Part shown: piece by piece, positions 1-8,512 of the stretch | How positions within the stretch are numbered: the first letter of the stretch is position 1 | Layout: each line of letters begins with the position of its first letter | Assembly (NCBI GenBank): GCA_014728085.1 | Contig: WJMF01000178.1 | Location: 1-64,000, forward strand | Reading direction: 5' to 3' | Length of the DNA stretch: 64,000 nt | Origin: Candidatus Zhuqueibacterota bacterium | GTDB lineage: Bacteria; Zhuqueibacterota; Zhuqueibacteria; Residuimicrobiales; Oceaniaggregativiventaceae | Translations under genes and position numbers: made by a program | Notes under the pieces: generated by a model | Told to the model about the DNA's origin: nothing | The model's input: the letters and a program-made list of their open reading frames with translations, nothing else | Databases searched by the model: none

Positions 1-549
1 CATTGGGACTATGGCTGGAATGCCGTCTATTTTGTCACCATCTGCACGAAAAACCATACCTGTTATTTTGGCAATGTTATCGACGGTAAAATGGTATTAT
101 CGGAAATCGGTAACTTGGCGGAAAAATATTGGCGGGAAATACCCCGCCATTTTCCCTTTGTAAAATTGAATGCATTTGTGGTAATGCCCAATCACGTGCA
201 TGGTATTATTATAATCGATAAACCGGATGACGAATTCGACACAAAAACGTCTGGGGCATCTGTAGAGACGCCCGAGTCGGGCGTCTCTACAATGACGGTG
301 GACAAAATTCAAAAACATTACCCCCGAAACCTGGCTGCATCGAAAAAATGGAAATCCGGCATATTGGGGGTTGTTATCAATCAATACAAACGCATCTGTA
401 CGCTACGCGCCCGCAAAATCAATCCCGGGTTCACCTGGCAATCCCGATATCACGATCACATCATTCGCAACGATAAATCATTGCAGCGAATCACCGATTA
501 TATCATCCACAATGCACAAAAATGGCAGGATGACAGATATTTTGTCTGA
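1..549 (+). CDS. REP-associated tyrosine transposase (RAYT/Y1_Tnp), 5' end outside window
   Basis: The reading frame is open from base 1, so the start codon lies upstream. The encoded protein has the Y1-transposase pattern: a VYFVTICT strand near the beginning, the metal-binding HUH motif in MPNHVHG (bases 184-204), and the catalytic tyrosine in QSRYHDHIIRN (Tyr codon 448-450), ending in a typical NAQKWQDDRYFV tail. RAYTs are single-strand endonucleases/transposases related to IS200/IS605 that mobilise REP palindromes. Between the HUH and Tyr halves lies an in-frame insertion containing a perfect palindrome (262-290). The key residues are intact, so this copy may be active. Two related broken copies occur at 41701-42041 and 42862-43160. 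Confidence 0.88.
   Translation, partial: HWDYGWNAVYFVTICTKNHTCYFGNVIDGKMVLSEIGNLAEKYWREIPRHFPFVKLNAFVVMPNHVHGIIIIDKPDDEFDTKTSGASVETPESGVSTMTVDKIQKHYPRNLAASKKWKSGILGVVINQYKRICTLRARKINPGFTWQSRYHDHIIRNDKSLQRITDYIIHNAQKWQDDRYFV
262..290. repeat. REP-like perfect palindrome inside the RAYT gene
   Basis: A 14-base arm, GTAGAGACGCCCGA, is followed by one G and then its exact reverse complement. It sits in frame in the RAYT coding region and is translated as roughly SVETPESGVST. The same palindrome, differing only in the central base, occurs at 43123-43151 in a degenerate RAYT copy. RAYTs recognise and process such hairpins, so this may be the element's own cognate REP. Confidence 0.85.
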
Positions 550-1024
550 AAAGACCAGGACGGAACGTTTTTCGAAAACCCCAAATGACTTGTCCTGAAA
601 TGTACTGAACAAACTTTCAACATCTCAACAAATTCGAAAGCATCGCTTCTCTTTTTACCCTAAATCGTGCGAAACGAGACCCCGCAGGCCCGATCCCCGA
701 CTTTATACTGTTGACGAGTTTGGCATCTTAGAAACAAACTCGATTAAAAAAGAAAGGATCGGGGCGAGGAGGCTCGCGGAGCCGCCGCAGGATCCTGGCT
801 TTTGCCTTCCATCGGGCGAACCCCTGATAAAACCAGAATAATGATCATATAAGAGACGAAACATCACCACCCTTGCAAAAGCCAGAGCCGAAGGCGACCC
901 GAATGAGTGACAAGCGGAATTTTATTCCTTCCGGCAGTTGACCATCGAAAATTACAGAAACACCATCCAGATCTAAAATGTCAAAGTAATACGCTATTTT
1001 TGATCCACAACTATTGACAATACC
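550..1024. other. Non-coding spacer with RAYT 3' flank and an inverted repeat
   Basis: The first part (to about 665) is the RAYT 3' flank, since it is repeated downstream of the RAYT fragment at 41701-42041. The remainder holds no convincing gene. It contains a perfect 11-base inverted repeat, CTGGCTTTTGC (795-805) and GCAAAAGCCAG (875-885), separated by 69 bases, and a G+C-rich patch at about 755-795 unlike the AT-rich surroundings. This could be a remnant of a small mobile element, but I cannot assign it. Confidence 0.4.
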
Positions 1025-2587
1025 TCATTTATTTTTTTTGTTCGCCTTTTTCCTTCTGTCCCACCAGGCATAAACAGTTAAATCCTCATGCACTTCGGCT
1101 GAGGGGAATAAAAAGCTCGCCAGATATCCCACAACGAGTATGATCAAGTGAGAATAAACCCCTATCATATATTCATGGTGCGGAAAATTCCATCTGCCCA
1201 GGTCTAACAAGATCACCCCGTTGAAATCCTTTGATGTCAGTACGGCATAAGCTGTAAACAGAATGGTAACCACAATGGCGATGTACAGACCCTGTTTGTT
1301 CGCCCGTTTCGACAGCGTACCCAGAATAAAGATACCGGCTATGCCGCCGGAAAAAATAGCGTACAATCCAAAAATGATACCCAGTATCCCTTCGCTGCCC
1401 AGATGAACATACAGAGTAGCAACCAGTAAACTGATAAAGCCAAATACAACAATAACACCCTTGCCGAATTTAAGCTTTTGCTGATCTGTTGCATTCTTTT
1501 TAAAGCGGATATAGTAATCCTCAACCACAATGGCGGATAAACAATTCAGATCAGAATCCAGACTGGAAATAGAAGCAGCCATCAAAGCAGAGATAATGAG
1601 GCCGGTCAAACCAACAGGAATTTGAGTCATAATAAAGTACGGAAAAACAGCATCCGAAGAAATATTGGCCGGCAGCAGTTCCGGTGTCGCTTTATAATAT
1701 ACAAACAAGGCCGTTCCGATAAACATAAACAAAGTCCAGACCGGCAAACTGACAAACAGTCCGATTAAAGAGGCCCGTTCGGCTTCCTTTGCTGATTTTG
1801 CCGTCAGATACCTTTGAACGATCGTCTGATCGGTCCCGTATTTCTGAATACCGTAAAACAACCCGTTAAAAACCATGACAAAAAAGGTCAACCGGGTAAA
1901 ATCCCATGCATAGGGGGCAAAACTGATCCTTTTATGTTTAATGGCTACGTCAAAAAGATGAATGATGCCGCCGTCTATGGAAAATACAATGATCCCCACA
2001 GCCAGCAAACCGCCGCCGATTAACAAAAAACCCTGAATCACATCCAGCCAAATAACACCCTCAATGCCGCCTCTCAGGGTGATAAAGATAACAGCCAGTC
2101 CAACAACCCAGATAATAACAAGGGTATTGATTCCCGTCAAGCTGGCAAGGGCAAGACCCATTAAAAAGAAAACTGTGCCCATTTTAGCGCCGTGGGCAAA
2201 CGCAAACGCCAGTGAACTATAGAGGCGGGCCAAAAAACCGAATCGTTTTTCAAAATACTCGTATGCGCTTATGCCGATTACTTTTCGGTACAGCGGCACA
2301 ACAAACCATACAAATCCAATCAGAACAAGAACCACCATGATTCCTTGCACCAGCAAAAGCCAGTTATCGCTGAATCCTTCCCCGGGATATGCCAAAAAAG
2401 TAACACTGCTTATGAGCGTCGCCATTATTGATAATCCAACAGCCCAGGAAGGAATGGAACCTCCGGCAGCGTAATAATTATTTGTGCTTGTTTGCTTTTT
2501 GGCAAAATGATTCCCGATATACAGAGAAACCAATAAAGATAGTCCTATCACCACATAATCCAGCCAATGCAAAGTTTGATCGTACAT
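1025..2587 (-). CDS. Sodium/solute symporter (SSS/SLC5 family)
   Basis: The 520-residue, very hydrophobic protein has about 13 predicted membrane helices. The N-terminal segment (LHWLDYVVIGLSLLVSLYIG, then an AAGGSIPSWAVGLSIMAT loop) is characteristic of Na+-coupled sugar, sialic acid or organic-acid symporters of the SSS family. Length and the short charged C-terminal tail (RRKKANKKNK) fit the family. The ATG is preceded by TTGGAGGACAC, a good ribosome site. It is the last gene of the long minus-strand catabolic island and lies 119 bases downstream of the split transketolase, so it probably imports a monomer released by the secreted enzymes of the island. The substrate cannot be told from sequence. 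Confidence 0.9.
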   Translation of the reverse strand: MYDQTLHWLDYVVIGLSLLVSLYIGNHFAKKQTSTNNYYAAGGSIPSWAVGLSIMATLISSVTFLAYPGEGFSDNWLLLVQGIMVVLVLIGFVWFVVPLYRKVIGISAYEYFEKRFGFLARLYSSLAFAFAHGAKMGTVFFLMGLALASLTGINTLVIIWVVGLAVIFITLRGGIEGVIWLDVIQGFLLIGGGLLAVGIIVFSIDGGIIHLFDVAIKHKRISFAPYAWDFTRLTFFVMVFNGLFYGIQKYGTDQTIVQRYLTAKSAKEAERASLIGLFVSLPVWTLFMFIGTALFVYYKATPELLPANISSDAVFPYFIMTQIPVGLTGLIISALMAASISSLDSDLNCLSAIVVEDYYIRFKKNATDQQKLKFGKGVIVVFGFISLLVATLYVHLGSEGILGIIFGLYAIFSGGIAGIFILGTLSKRANKQGLYIAIVVTILFTAYAVLTSKDFNGVILLDLGRWNFPHHEYMIGVYSHLIILVVGYLASFLFPSAEVHEDLTVYAWWDRRKKANKKNK

Positions 2588-2706
2588 GTGTCCTCCAATA
2601 GATTCCGGTTTAAATAAGACAATATTTATAATTTTTATGTTTGCGATGCCGTATTAACAGAAAAGTCAGCATGGTATTGATATCCTGCATATATATTACT
2701 CTTATT

Positions 2707-3642
2707 TTATTGCTGCAATAAAGTCAATGCTTCATTGGCGATATCAGTATGTGTCAAACCGAATTTCTTTTTCATTTCCTCATTCGAGCCGGACTTGCCG
2801 AACACATCGCGAACTCCCACACGTCTCATTTTTGCAGGACGGTTTTCAGACAGCACTTCTGCAACAGCAGAGCCCACACCGCCGTATATATTATGATTGT
2901 CCACCGTTAAGATACGACCGGTATCCTCAGCAGCCTGTATGATCGCTTGTTCGTCAATCGGTTTGATAGAGCTCATATTCAGCACACGTGCTTTAATGCC
3001 TTTCTGGCTCAGGATATCTGCTGCTTTAAGCGTATCACCAATCAAATCTCCATAAACGATCAATGTGATATCCGTCCCGTCGCGAAGCGTCAATGCTTTG
3101 CCCAATTCAAATTCATAATCATTCGGAACATATTGCGGCACCGGATCCCGGCCTATACGAATGTACACAGGGCCGTCATAGGTCAGGGCAAAGTTCAACA
3201 GTAACCGGGTTTCCCTTGCATCCGCCGGCTGAAGAACCGTCATATTGGCAATGGCTCTCATAATGGCGATATCTTCCAATGATTGATGAGAAGCTCCGTT
3301 CTTGCCGACAAAAAGCCCGGCATATAATCCGATAATTTTTACATTCAGCCGCGGCAAGGCAATCGAAGTTGTAACCTGATCACAAGCGCGTCTGGAACAA
3401 AACGTACAAATTGTGGAAACAAACGGAATCAGGCCCACTGTGCTCAATCCGGCCGCTATCCCCATCATGTTTTGCTCTGCAATACCGATCTGGAAAAACC
3501 GTTCAGGGAATCGTTCTTTGAATGCGGTTATTTTGGAGGCCGGATTAAAATCCGCATCCAGCAAAACAATATCATCATTCTGTTCTGCCATTTCAATAAA
3601 GGTTTGCCCCAGAACATCCCGGGGTGCAATTTCCCGATTCAT
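2707..3642 (-). CDS. Transketolase family protein, C-terminal (Pyr plus C-domain) subunit
   Basis: This 311-residue protein is the pyrimidine-binding and C-terminal half of a split transketolase. It contains the FFQIGIAEQNMMGIAAGLS segment with the glutamate that activates thiamine diphosphate, and a C-terminal domain with TVDNHNIYGGVGSAVAEVL. The ATG follows directly on the stop codon of the N-terminal subunit gene, and its ribosome site (AAGGAG) lies inside that gene, so the two subunits are translationally coupled. Split transketolases in catabolic clusters often act on unusual ketose phosphates (apulose phosphate and sulfofructose enzymes are known examples) rather than in the pentose phosphate pathway. 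That specificity is not decided here. Confidence 0.9.
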   Translation of the reverse strand: MNREIAPRDVLGQTFIEMAEQNDDIVLLDADFNPASKITAFKERFPERFFQIGIAEQNMMGIAAGLSTVGLIPFVSTICTFCSRRACDQVTTSIALPRLNVKIIGLYAGLFVGKNGASHQSLEDIAIMRAIANMTVLQPADARETRLLLNFALTYDGPVYIRIGRDPVPQYVPNDYEFELGKALTLRDGTDITLIVYGDLIGDTLKAADILSQKGIKARVLNMSSIKPIDEQAIIQAAEDTGRILTVDNHNIYGGVGSAVAEVLSENRPAKMRRVGVRDVFGKSGSNEEMKKKFGLTHTDIANEALTLLQQ

Positions 3643-4518
3643 CTATTTTACTCCTTCCATAATGTCAATGGTCGCTCGTATCTCCTGTGCTGAACAACCA
3701 AAGTGACGCAGTGTGTTCCTGACCTGCTCTTTTGTAAACGACACTGAATGACTTTCTGCCTGATCTTCTACATGGGTAATCTTGAAGCCTTTGACTGTAT
3801 GGGCGATGATTATCACCGGCTTGCCCTTGATTTGCCTGGCCTGATCAAACGCGTTAACAAGCTGGGCAATCGAATGCCCATTCACCTCAACCACATGCCA
3901 GCCGAATGCCAGCCATTTATCATGTAATGGTTCGAGCGGCATTACATTCTGGACCCGGTCGGATAGTGAAAATTTGTTATAATCCATAACAACACACAGG
4001 TTATCAAGTTTGAATTTGGGCGCGCTCATGGCCGCTTCCCAGATCTGTCCTTCATTTGACTCGCCGTCTCCTATAACCACATAAACGCGGTTGTCCTTTT
4101 TTCTCATCCGCAAGCCCAGCGCCATACCGATACCGGCCGAAAGCCCCTGTCCCAGGGCACCGGTGCTCATCTCGATTCCCGGACAAAAACCCAATTCCGG
4201 ATGCATTTGCAGCGGACTGTCGATATGATGCAGCGTCCACAACATGTCTTTGGGGATATATCCCAATTCCGCAAAAGCAGCATATTGAGCAGGGCAGGCA
4301 TGACCTTTGGACAGCACAAAGCGGTCCCGTTGCTCGGAACATGGATTTTTCTTGTCTATTTTCATTTCATGAAAGTATAATACAGTAACGATTTCAGTTA
4401 TCGATGACGATCCACCGGCGTGACCAGTACCGGATTTCGCAATCATTTTCACCAAATGCGTCCGAATGGTGTTTGCTGTCTTTTCCAATTCTTCTAATTT
4501 TTGAACAGACACGTTCAT
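3643..4518 (-). CDS. Transketolase family protein, N-terminal (TPP-binding) subunit
   Basis: The 291-residue protein carries the thiamine-diphosphate binding half of transketolase. Visible motifs are SGTGHAGGSSSITEIV near residue 30, RDRFVLSKGHACPAQYAAF near residue 65, and the diphosphate/Mg2+ motif GDGESNEGQIWEAAM ending in the conserved DYNKFS. The start is supported by AGGAG seven bases upstream. It forms an obligate pair with the downstream C-terminal subunit gene, with no gap between them. It would transfer a two-carbon ketol unit between sugars in the cytoplasm. Its position between a PhoD-like lipoprotein gene and the SSS symporter gene suggests use for the island's own sugar. Confidence 0.9.
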   Translation of the reverse strand: MNVSVQKLEELEKTANTIRTHLVKMIAKSGTGHAGGSSSITEIVTVLYFHEMKIDKKNPCSEQRDRFVLSKGHACPAQYAAFAELGYIPKDMLWTLHHIDSPLQMHPELGFCPGIEMSTGALGQGLSAGIGMALGLRMRKKDNRVYVVIGDGESNEGQIWEAAMSAPKFKLDNLCVVMDYNKFSLSDRVQNVMPLEPLHDKWLAFGWHVVEVNGHSIAQLVNAFDQARQIKGKPVIIIAHTVKGFKITHVEDQAESHSVSFTKEQVRNTLRHFGCSAQEIRATIDIMEGVK

Positions 4519-4705
4519 CAGATTAACTCCTATTTATATAACAATTGACATTGAAATTCGATCACCGACTTTGGCTCTCCGGACACAGACAATGCAGGTC
4601 ATTGATGCAGGCGGACATATTATGATTATTGTTTCACGCCTTTTTTGCTATCGCCTGCCGCTTGCTTGTCTGCTTGGCTGTTTTGACAAAGCTTGTAAAG
4701 GATCC

Positions 4706-6406
4706 TTATCTGTTTATTTGAAGTTCATCCAGATCAACCGTGATACGACCCTTTGACTGGTTATCTATACTGATAATATTAAAAACGATAATATTTTTTA
4801 TAAAATCAAATTCGAGTAACCCGAAAGAACATTTTTCATTATAAGCAAGTAACGCCCCGGGCATGACCGGGTGAGTATGAATATTCGTCAGTCGCGAACT
4901 CTGAAATTCGTAAAGCGGATAATCATTCTCACGTTCGATCTTCCAGACATCGGTTCTATGGCGATCCGCTGAAAGCAGAATGACTCTGTCAATACTATTG
5001 TCTGTCAAAAATTTAAAAATCTCCCGCCTTTCAGCTTCAAATCCTGCCCAGGTATCTTTACTTCCCGGTTTTGCGGCTAACGCCCACGGCACAGAAGAAA
5101 CGATTACTTTAACGTTTGCGTTGGATTCTAGAATTTTTTCTTTCAACCATTCTTTTTGATCCGGCCCGAGCATTGTTCGCTCTTCCTTAAAAGGATTCGT
5201 TCTGTAAAAACGGCAGTCGAGCATAAACAACTCGACGTTACCTACTGAAAAATTGAAATAACAGCCGGGCGCTTTCTCCAGTCCGTTAAATGGATTGACC
5301 CATTGTCGTTCAAAATGTCGCAGCATCGGCAGTTTCCATTCAGGCTTGTCGATATAAGGTCCCATCCAAATGTCATCTATTGCTGCATCGTGATCATCCC
5401 AAATTGCATAGATGTTTGTGCTTTGCAGAAATCGTCTGTATTCCGGTCTTGATTGTCTTCGATAATAAGTATAATCATGAAAAGCGCCGGGCATTTCGGG
5501 AAGATCGACATACACATTGTCGCCGAGCATTAAAAACGCATCCAACGAATACGTCGCAAGCGTATCCCAGATTCTTTCATGTTTATCAGTATAGCCTGCA
5601 CCACCGCCAAAACCTATTGCAATTTTATCCTCATCACGTTCCGGATAAGTTTTGAAAGAATAGTTTTTTGCTGTTTGCCTTCCGTCAATTATGATTTGAA
5701 AAGTGTATTCAGTGCTCGGTTCTAAATCGGTAACAGGAATTTCCACGCTGTAATCCTTCTCTGCTTTTGTGTCCCCGCTAAAAGTACCAATCACATTACC
5801 ATTGTTCTTGCTGACAACAATCTTCACATCGGATTCGTCAACAGTACGCAGCCATATTTTTGCACTTTTGGTTGTAATAGCGCCTTTCATTGGACCGTGA
5901 ATCAATATTGTATCTTTTCCTTTTTTGAGATTTTTGAAATAGTCGGTTTCGTAAATCGGTTGAAGCAACTCTTTGGGGCCGGCCAGGTATCTTGTAAACG
6001 GAAGCCCGTTATCTAAAGCAAGCTTCATATAATACAATGCCGAATCGATTTCGCTTTTCCGGGAAAATGCAATTGATAAATTGAAATATGATTCCAAATC
6101 TTGAGGCTGTACATCAAGTGTATTTTTACAAATGCGAATGGCGGTATCAAAACGACCATCGAGGATTTCCAGCAATTGTCTTTGCCCCTGCCGCTTGTAA
6201 TACTTTGATGTGGCATTTTCTGAAAACATTCGCCTGTTCCATTCGTTTTCACTGCCGTAATAAGCGTATTCAGAATTTTCTTCAAAAGCATCGGAAGGAG
6301 CAAATTGTCCGTATTCACTTAATGATTTATATTTATACTCTTCCTGCTGACAACCGCCTAGAAAAAAAAGGATCCAGGCAACGGCAAGAACTTGGCAACA
6401 TTTCAC
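4706..6406 (-). CDS. PhoD-like metallophosphatase lipoprotein
   Basis: The 566-residue protein begins with a lipoprotein signal ending in FFLGGCQQ, so it is probably anchored in the envelope. The start is GTG with GGAGGT five bases upstream; the next in-frame ATG would lose the signal. Residues about 60-150 look like a short TPR-type helical region (DVQPQDLESYFNLSIAFSRK). Then come a fibronectin-like strand region and a PhoD catalytic domain with LMLGDNVYVD, YAIWDDHDA and LLSADRHRTD, the metal-binding signatures of alkaline phosphatase D. PhoD enzymes are phosphodi- or monoesterases using Ca2+/Fe3+. In a polysaccharide cluster it might remove phosphate esters or act on an unknown phosphorylated substrate. 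The TPR-like N-terminus is unusual for PhoD. Confidence 0.85.
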   Translation of the reverse strand: MKCCQVLAVAWILFFLGGCQQEEYKYKSLSEYGQFAPSDAFEENSEYAYYGSENEWNRRMFSENATSKYYKRQGQRQLLEILDGRFDTAIRICKNTLDVQPQDLESYFNLSIAFSRKSEIDSALYYMKLALDNGLPFTRYLAGPKELLQPIYETDYFKNLKKGKDTILIHGPMKGAITTKSAKIWLRTVDESDVKIVVSKNNGNVIGTFSGDTKAEKDYSVEIPVTDLEPSTEYTFQIIIDGRQTAKNYSFKTYPERDEDKIAIGFGGGAGYTDKHERIWDTLATYSLDAFLMLGDNVYVDLPEMPGAFHDYTYYRRQSRPEYRRFLQSTNIYAIWDDHDAAIDDIWMGPYIDKPEWKLPMLRHFERQWVNPFNGLEKAPGCYFNFSVGNVELFMLDCRFYRTNPFKEERTMLGPDQKEWLKEKILESNANVKVIVSSVPWALAAKPGSKDTWAGFEAERREIFKFLTDNSIDRVILLSADRHRTDVWKIERENDYPLYEFQSSRLTNIHTHPVMPGALLAYNEKCSFGLLEFDFIKNIIVFNIISIDNQSKGRITVDLDELQINR

Positions 6407-6507
6407 GGGACCTCCAAACTGAAAATCATATAATTGTATCTCACAGAACGGATAAAGATCTGTTCATCTTTTTATCAAGACAACCGCAAGCCGGGCTATA
6501 ATCAGAT

Positions 6508-7590
6508 TTATTGGCTGTTTTCAGAAAACTCCTTGCATAGATCCATAGTAAACATAATCTTTTCATCAGGGACATCACACTCTATATCGGGCATTCCAAC
6601 ATCGCATGGAGCGAGGTTTTCTGCAATATATTTAAAATCATTTCTGATTTCCTGGTTGGTTTTATTCTTTAGATCTATAGATTTATACAGACAATTTCTT
6701 CTCGCTTCAGGAAACACCTCACGCGCCTTGTTTAAATCAGAATCAATACCCATGTCAATATAAGCGACATTGGGTATTTGTGAATAAATATCCAAATAGG
6801 GTGTAACCGTCCATGCGCAGTTGTGTATACCAATAATCGGGAACTCACTCGCGATCTTTTGATCGTATTTCAATAATCCGGATGTATATACCTCGGGGCC
6901 AACCATGTTGACAGTACAATTGGCTATTGTAGAAAAATCATACCTCTGACCGTATTCCCGCTGTTTCGTATACAGCATTTTTACGCCCTGGATGAAGGTG
7001 TCGGAAATCACATCAAGCAGGTGGTTTACAGGCCCGGTCTGATCCATAAGATCAAGAAAAACCGAATTACCTCTGAATCTAAAAGCCGTGTTCAGGTTTC
7101 CCTGCCAATTGAGAAAGCCTCTCACACATCCTGTATACCTGTAAATCCGGTCAATCTGATCAAGAATATTCATGAAAAATGTATTATTTGATAAATCAGG
7201 TGCTTTGAGTGATAAAATATCATCATCGGTGAGTTTTGCACCTGTCGGCACCGGCCATTGGCTCCGGGAATATTGCAACGGTCTATTAAAAATAGAGTCA
7301 AGGATTCCAATCCCATAAATACCGGTTAACAGATCATAAGGTTCGTCTTGCAATGCCTCGCCGATATTATAGCCCGGAAAGCGCTTCCTGATTTCCCGGC
7401 GCATCGTTTCATGACTTTTCAGTCTAAATCCAACATCTGTATGCCACTTTTCAGAAAAATCAATACCGCAAAATTCATAAAACCATGATGGATTAAAACC
7501 AACTTCGGGGCGCATGAACGGTTCATCTCCTGTTGCGGGCGTTCGAATTGGAGGCGCCCCCAGAGCAATGTAATATTTCAAGTTTTCCAC
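6508..7590 (-). CDS. Uroporphyrinogen decarboxylase (URO-D)-fold protein
   Basis: The 360-residue cytoplasmic protein resembles the URO-D/methyltransferase superfamily. The late segment IGIHNCAWTVTPYLDIYSQI, followed by a DMGIDSDLNKAREVFPEARR stretch, matches the usual pattern of a His/Cys strand and then a DLxxAKExxG helix. It does not look like a true haem enzyme: the N-terminal substrate-binding arginines of HemE are not visible. Such URO-D-like proteins are common in catabolic clusters and may be corrinoid or cofactor-linked enzymes. The start is GTG, four bases after the stop of the DapA-family gene, with an AAGGAA ribosome site, so it is coupled to it. Function in the pathway is unknown. 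Confidence 0.7.
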   Translation of the reverse strand: MENLKYYIALGAPPIRTPATGDEPFMRPEVGFNPSWFYEFCGIDFSEKWHTDVGFRLKSHETMRREIRKRFPGYNIGEALQDEPYDLLTGIYGIGILDSIFNRPLQYSRSQWPVPTGAKLTDDDILSLKAPDLSNNTFFMNILDQIDRIYRYTGCVRGFLNWQGNLNTAFRFRGNSVFLDLMDQTGPVNHLLDVISDTFIQGVKMLYTKQREYGQRYDFSTIANCTVNMVGPEVYTSGLLKYDQKIASEFPIIGIHNCAWTVTPYLDIYSQIPNVAYIDMGIDSDLNKAREVFPEARRNCLYKSIDLKNKTNQEIRNDFKYIAENLAPCDVGMPDIECDVPDEKIMFTMDLCKEFSENSQ

Positions 7591-7594
7591 ACTG

Positions 7595-8506
7595 TCATTC
7601 CTTTTCTACATTTTCACCTAGCTGGATAGCATAATCAATCAGTTCATCGGCTATATTTTCATGATACTCGTCAAATTTCAAAATGGGTTCTCTTACATTC
7701 GGTGTGGCGAACATTCCCTGGCGATGCACCAGCCTCTTGTTAAAGTGAATAGAAATATCAAGATGCTGATGAGAGAAAGAAATAATCGGAAGTAGTTTAT
7801 TAAATATCATCTTTGCTTCTTCTCTTTTTCCATTGCTGTGTAAATGATATATCATTCCATAAACATCATGCAAAATAGTTGGCATAAAAGCATCCACACC
7901 TCTATCAAGAGCTTCAATCATCTGCGTTCCCGCCCATCCACCCGAAAGATGTAGTTTCCCATTTGTTGCATCCCCGACTTGAGAATATTTGATACCGGCA
8001 GGTACAACTTCAATTTTAAGACATTTGAAATTATCCAGTTCACTGAATAATTTGCTAATTATATTTATCGGGATGCCATGGCCATGAAAATCCCAATCCT
8101 GAAGCATCATGAATCCGGAAATATTATTTGAAATTGCTTTCACATCTGAAATAAAGCTATGCTCATTTTCAAATGGAATATTAACAAGTATCCCATCACA
8201 TCCTGACTCTGAAAATTCTTTTGCAAGATTTATTCTTTCATTTTGGCATGTTGCTGCCGTGCCGCCAATTACCGGCACTTTTCCATCAGTCTTTTTAACC
8301 ACTGTCTCTGCAATTAAAAGTTTTTCATCATGAGCAAGTTTATGTACTTCTGCAGCCAACCCTAAAACAAGAAATCCTGCAACCTTGCACTTTAAGGAAT
8401 GCTCAACATATTTTTCAAGCGAGTCGGTATCAATTTTGTTCTCGGATGTAAATGGGGTGTTTATGACCCCAATAATGCCTTTAATATTCCGAACGCTTAT
8501 ACTCAT
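7595..8506 (-). CDS. DapA/NAL family lyase lacking the usual catalytic tyrosine
   Basis: The protein is a dihydrodipicolinate synthase/N-acetylneuraminate lyase family TIM barrel of about 303 residues. The N-terminal GVINTPFTSENKIDTDSLEKY segment and the Schiff-base lysine region (FKCLKIEVVPAG) are present. The family usually has a YNxP motif supplying the proton-shuttling tyrosine. Here the corresponding strand reads GFMMLQDWDFHGHGIPI, with no tyrosine, so the chemistry may differ or activity may be lost. I chose the ATG at 8506 over the TTG one codon upstream. It lies between FAH-family and URO-D-like genes with gaps of only a few bases, so the three form one translational unit. A 2-keto-3-deoxy sugar acid aldolase or dehydratase role is inferred. 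Confidence 0.8.
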   Translation of the reverse strand: MSISVRNIKGIIGVINTPFTSENKIDTDSLEKYVEHSLKCKVAGFLVLGLAAEVHKLAHDEKLLIAETVVKKTDGKVPVIGGTAATCQNERINLAKEFSESGCDGILVNIPFENEHSFISDVKAISNNISGFMMLQDWDFHGHGIPINIISKLFSELDNFKCLKIEVVPAGIKYSQVGDATNGKLHLSGGWAGTQMIEALDRGVDAFMPTILHDVYGMIYHLHSNGKREEAKMIFNKLLPIISFSHQHLDISIHFNKRLVHRQGMFATPNVREPILKFDEYHENIADELIDYAIQLGENVEKE

Positions 8507-8512
8507 CAAATT

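Noticed and set aside
1-549. Complete IS200/IS605 element with TnpB
   Set aside because: No TnpB frame or IS200-type left and right ends are visible, and the protein has RAYT-type features.
2707-4518. Sulfoquinovose sulfo-transketolase pathway
   Set aside because: A split transketolase and an Fe-ADH are present, but no sulfoquinovosidase, sulfosugar isomerase or sulfonate exporter is seen, so the assignment would be a guess.
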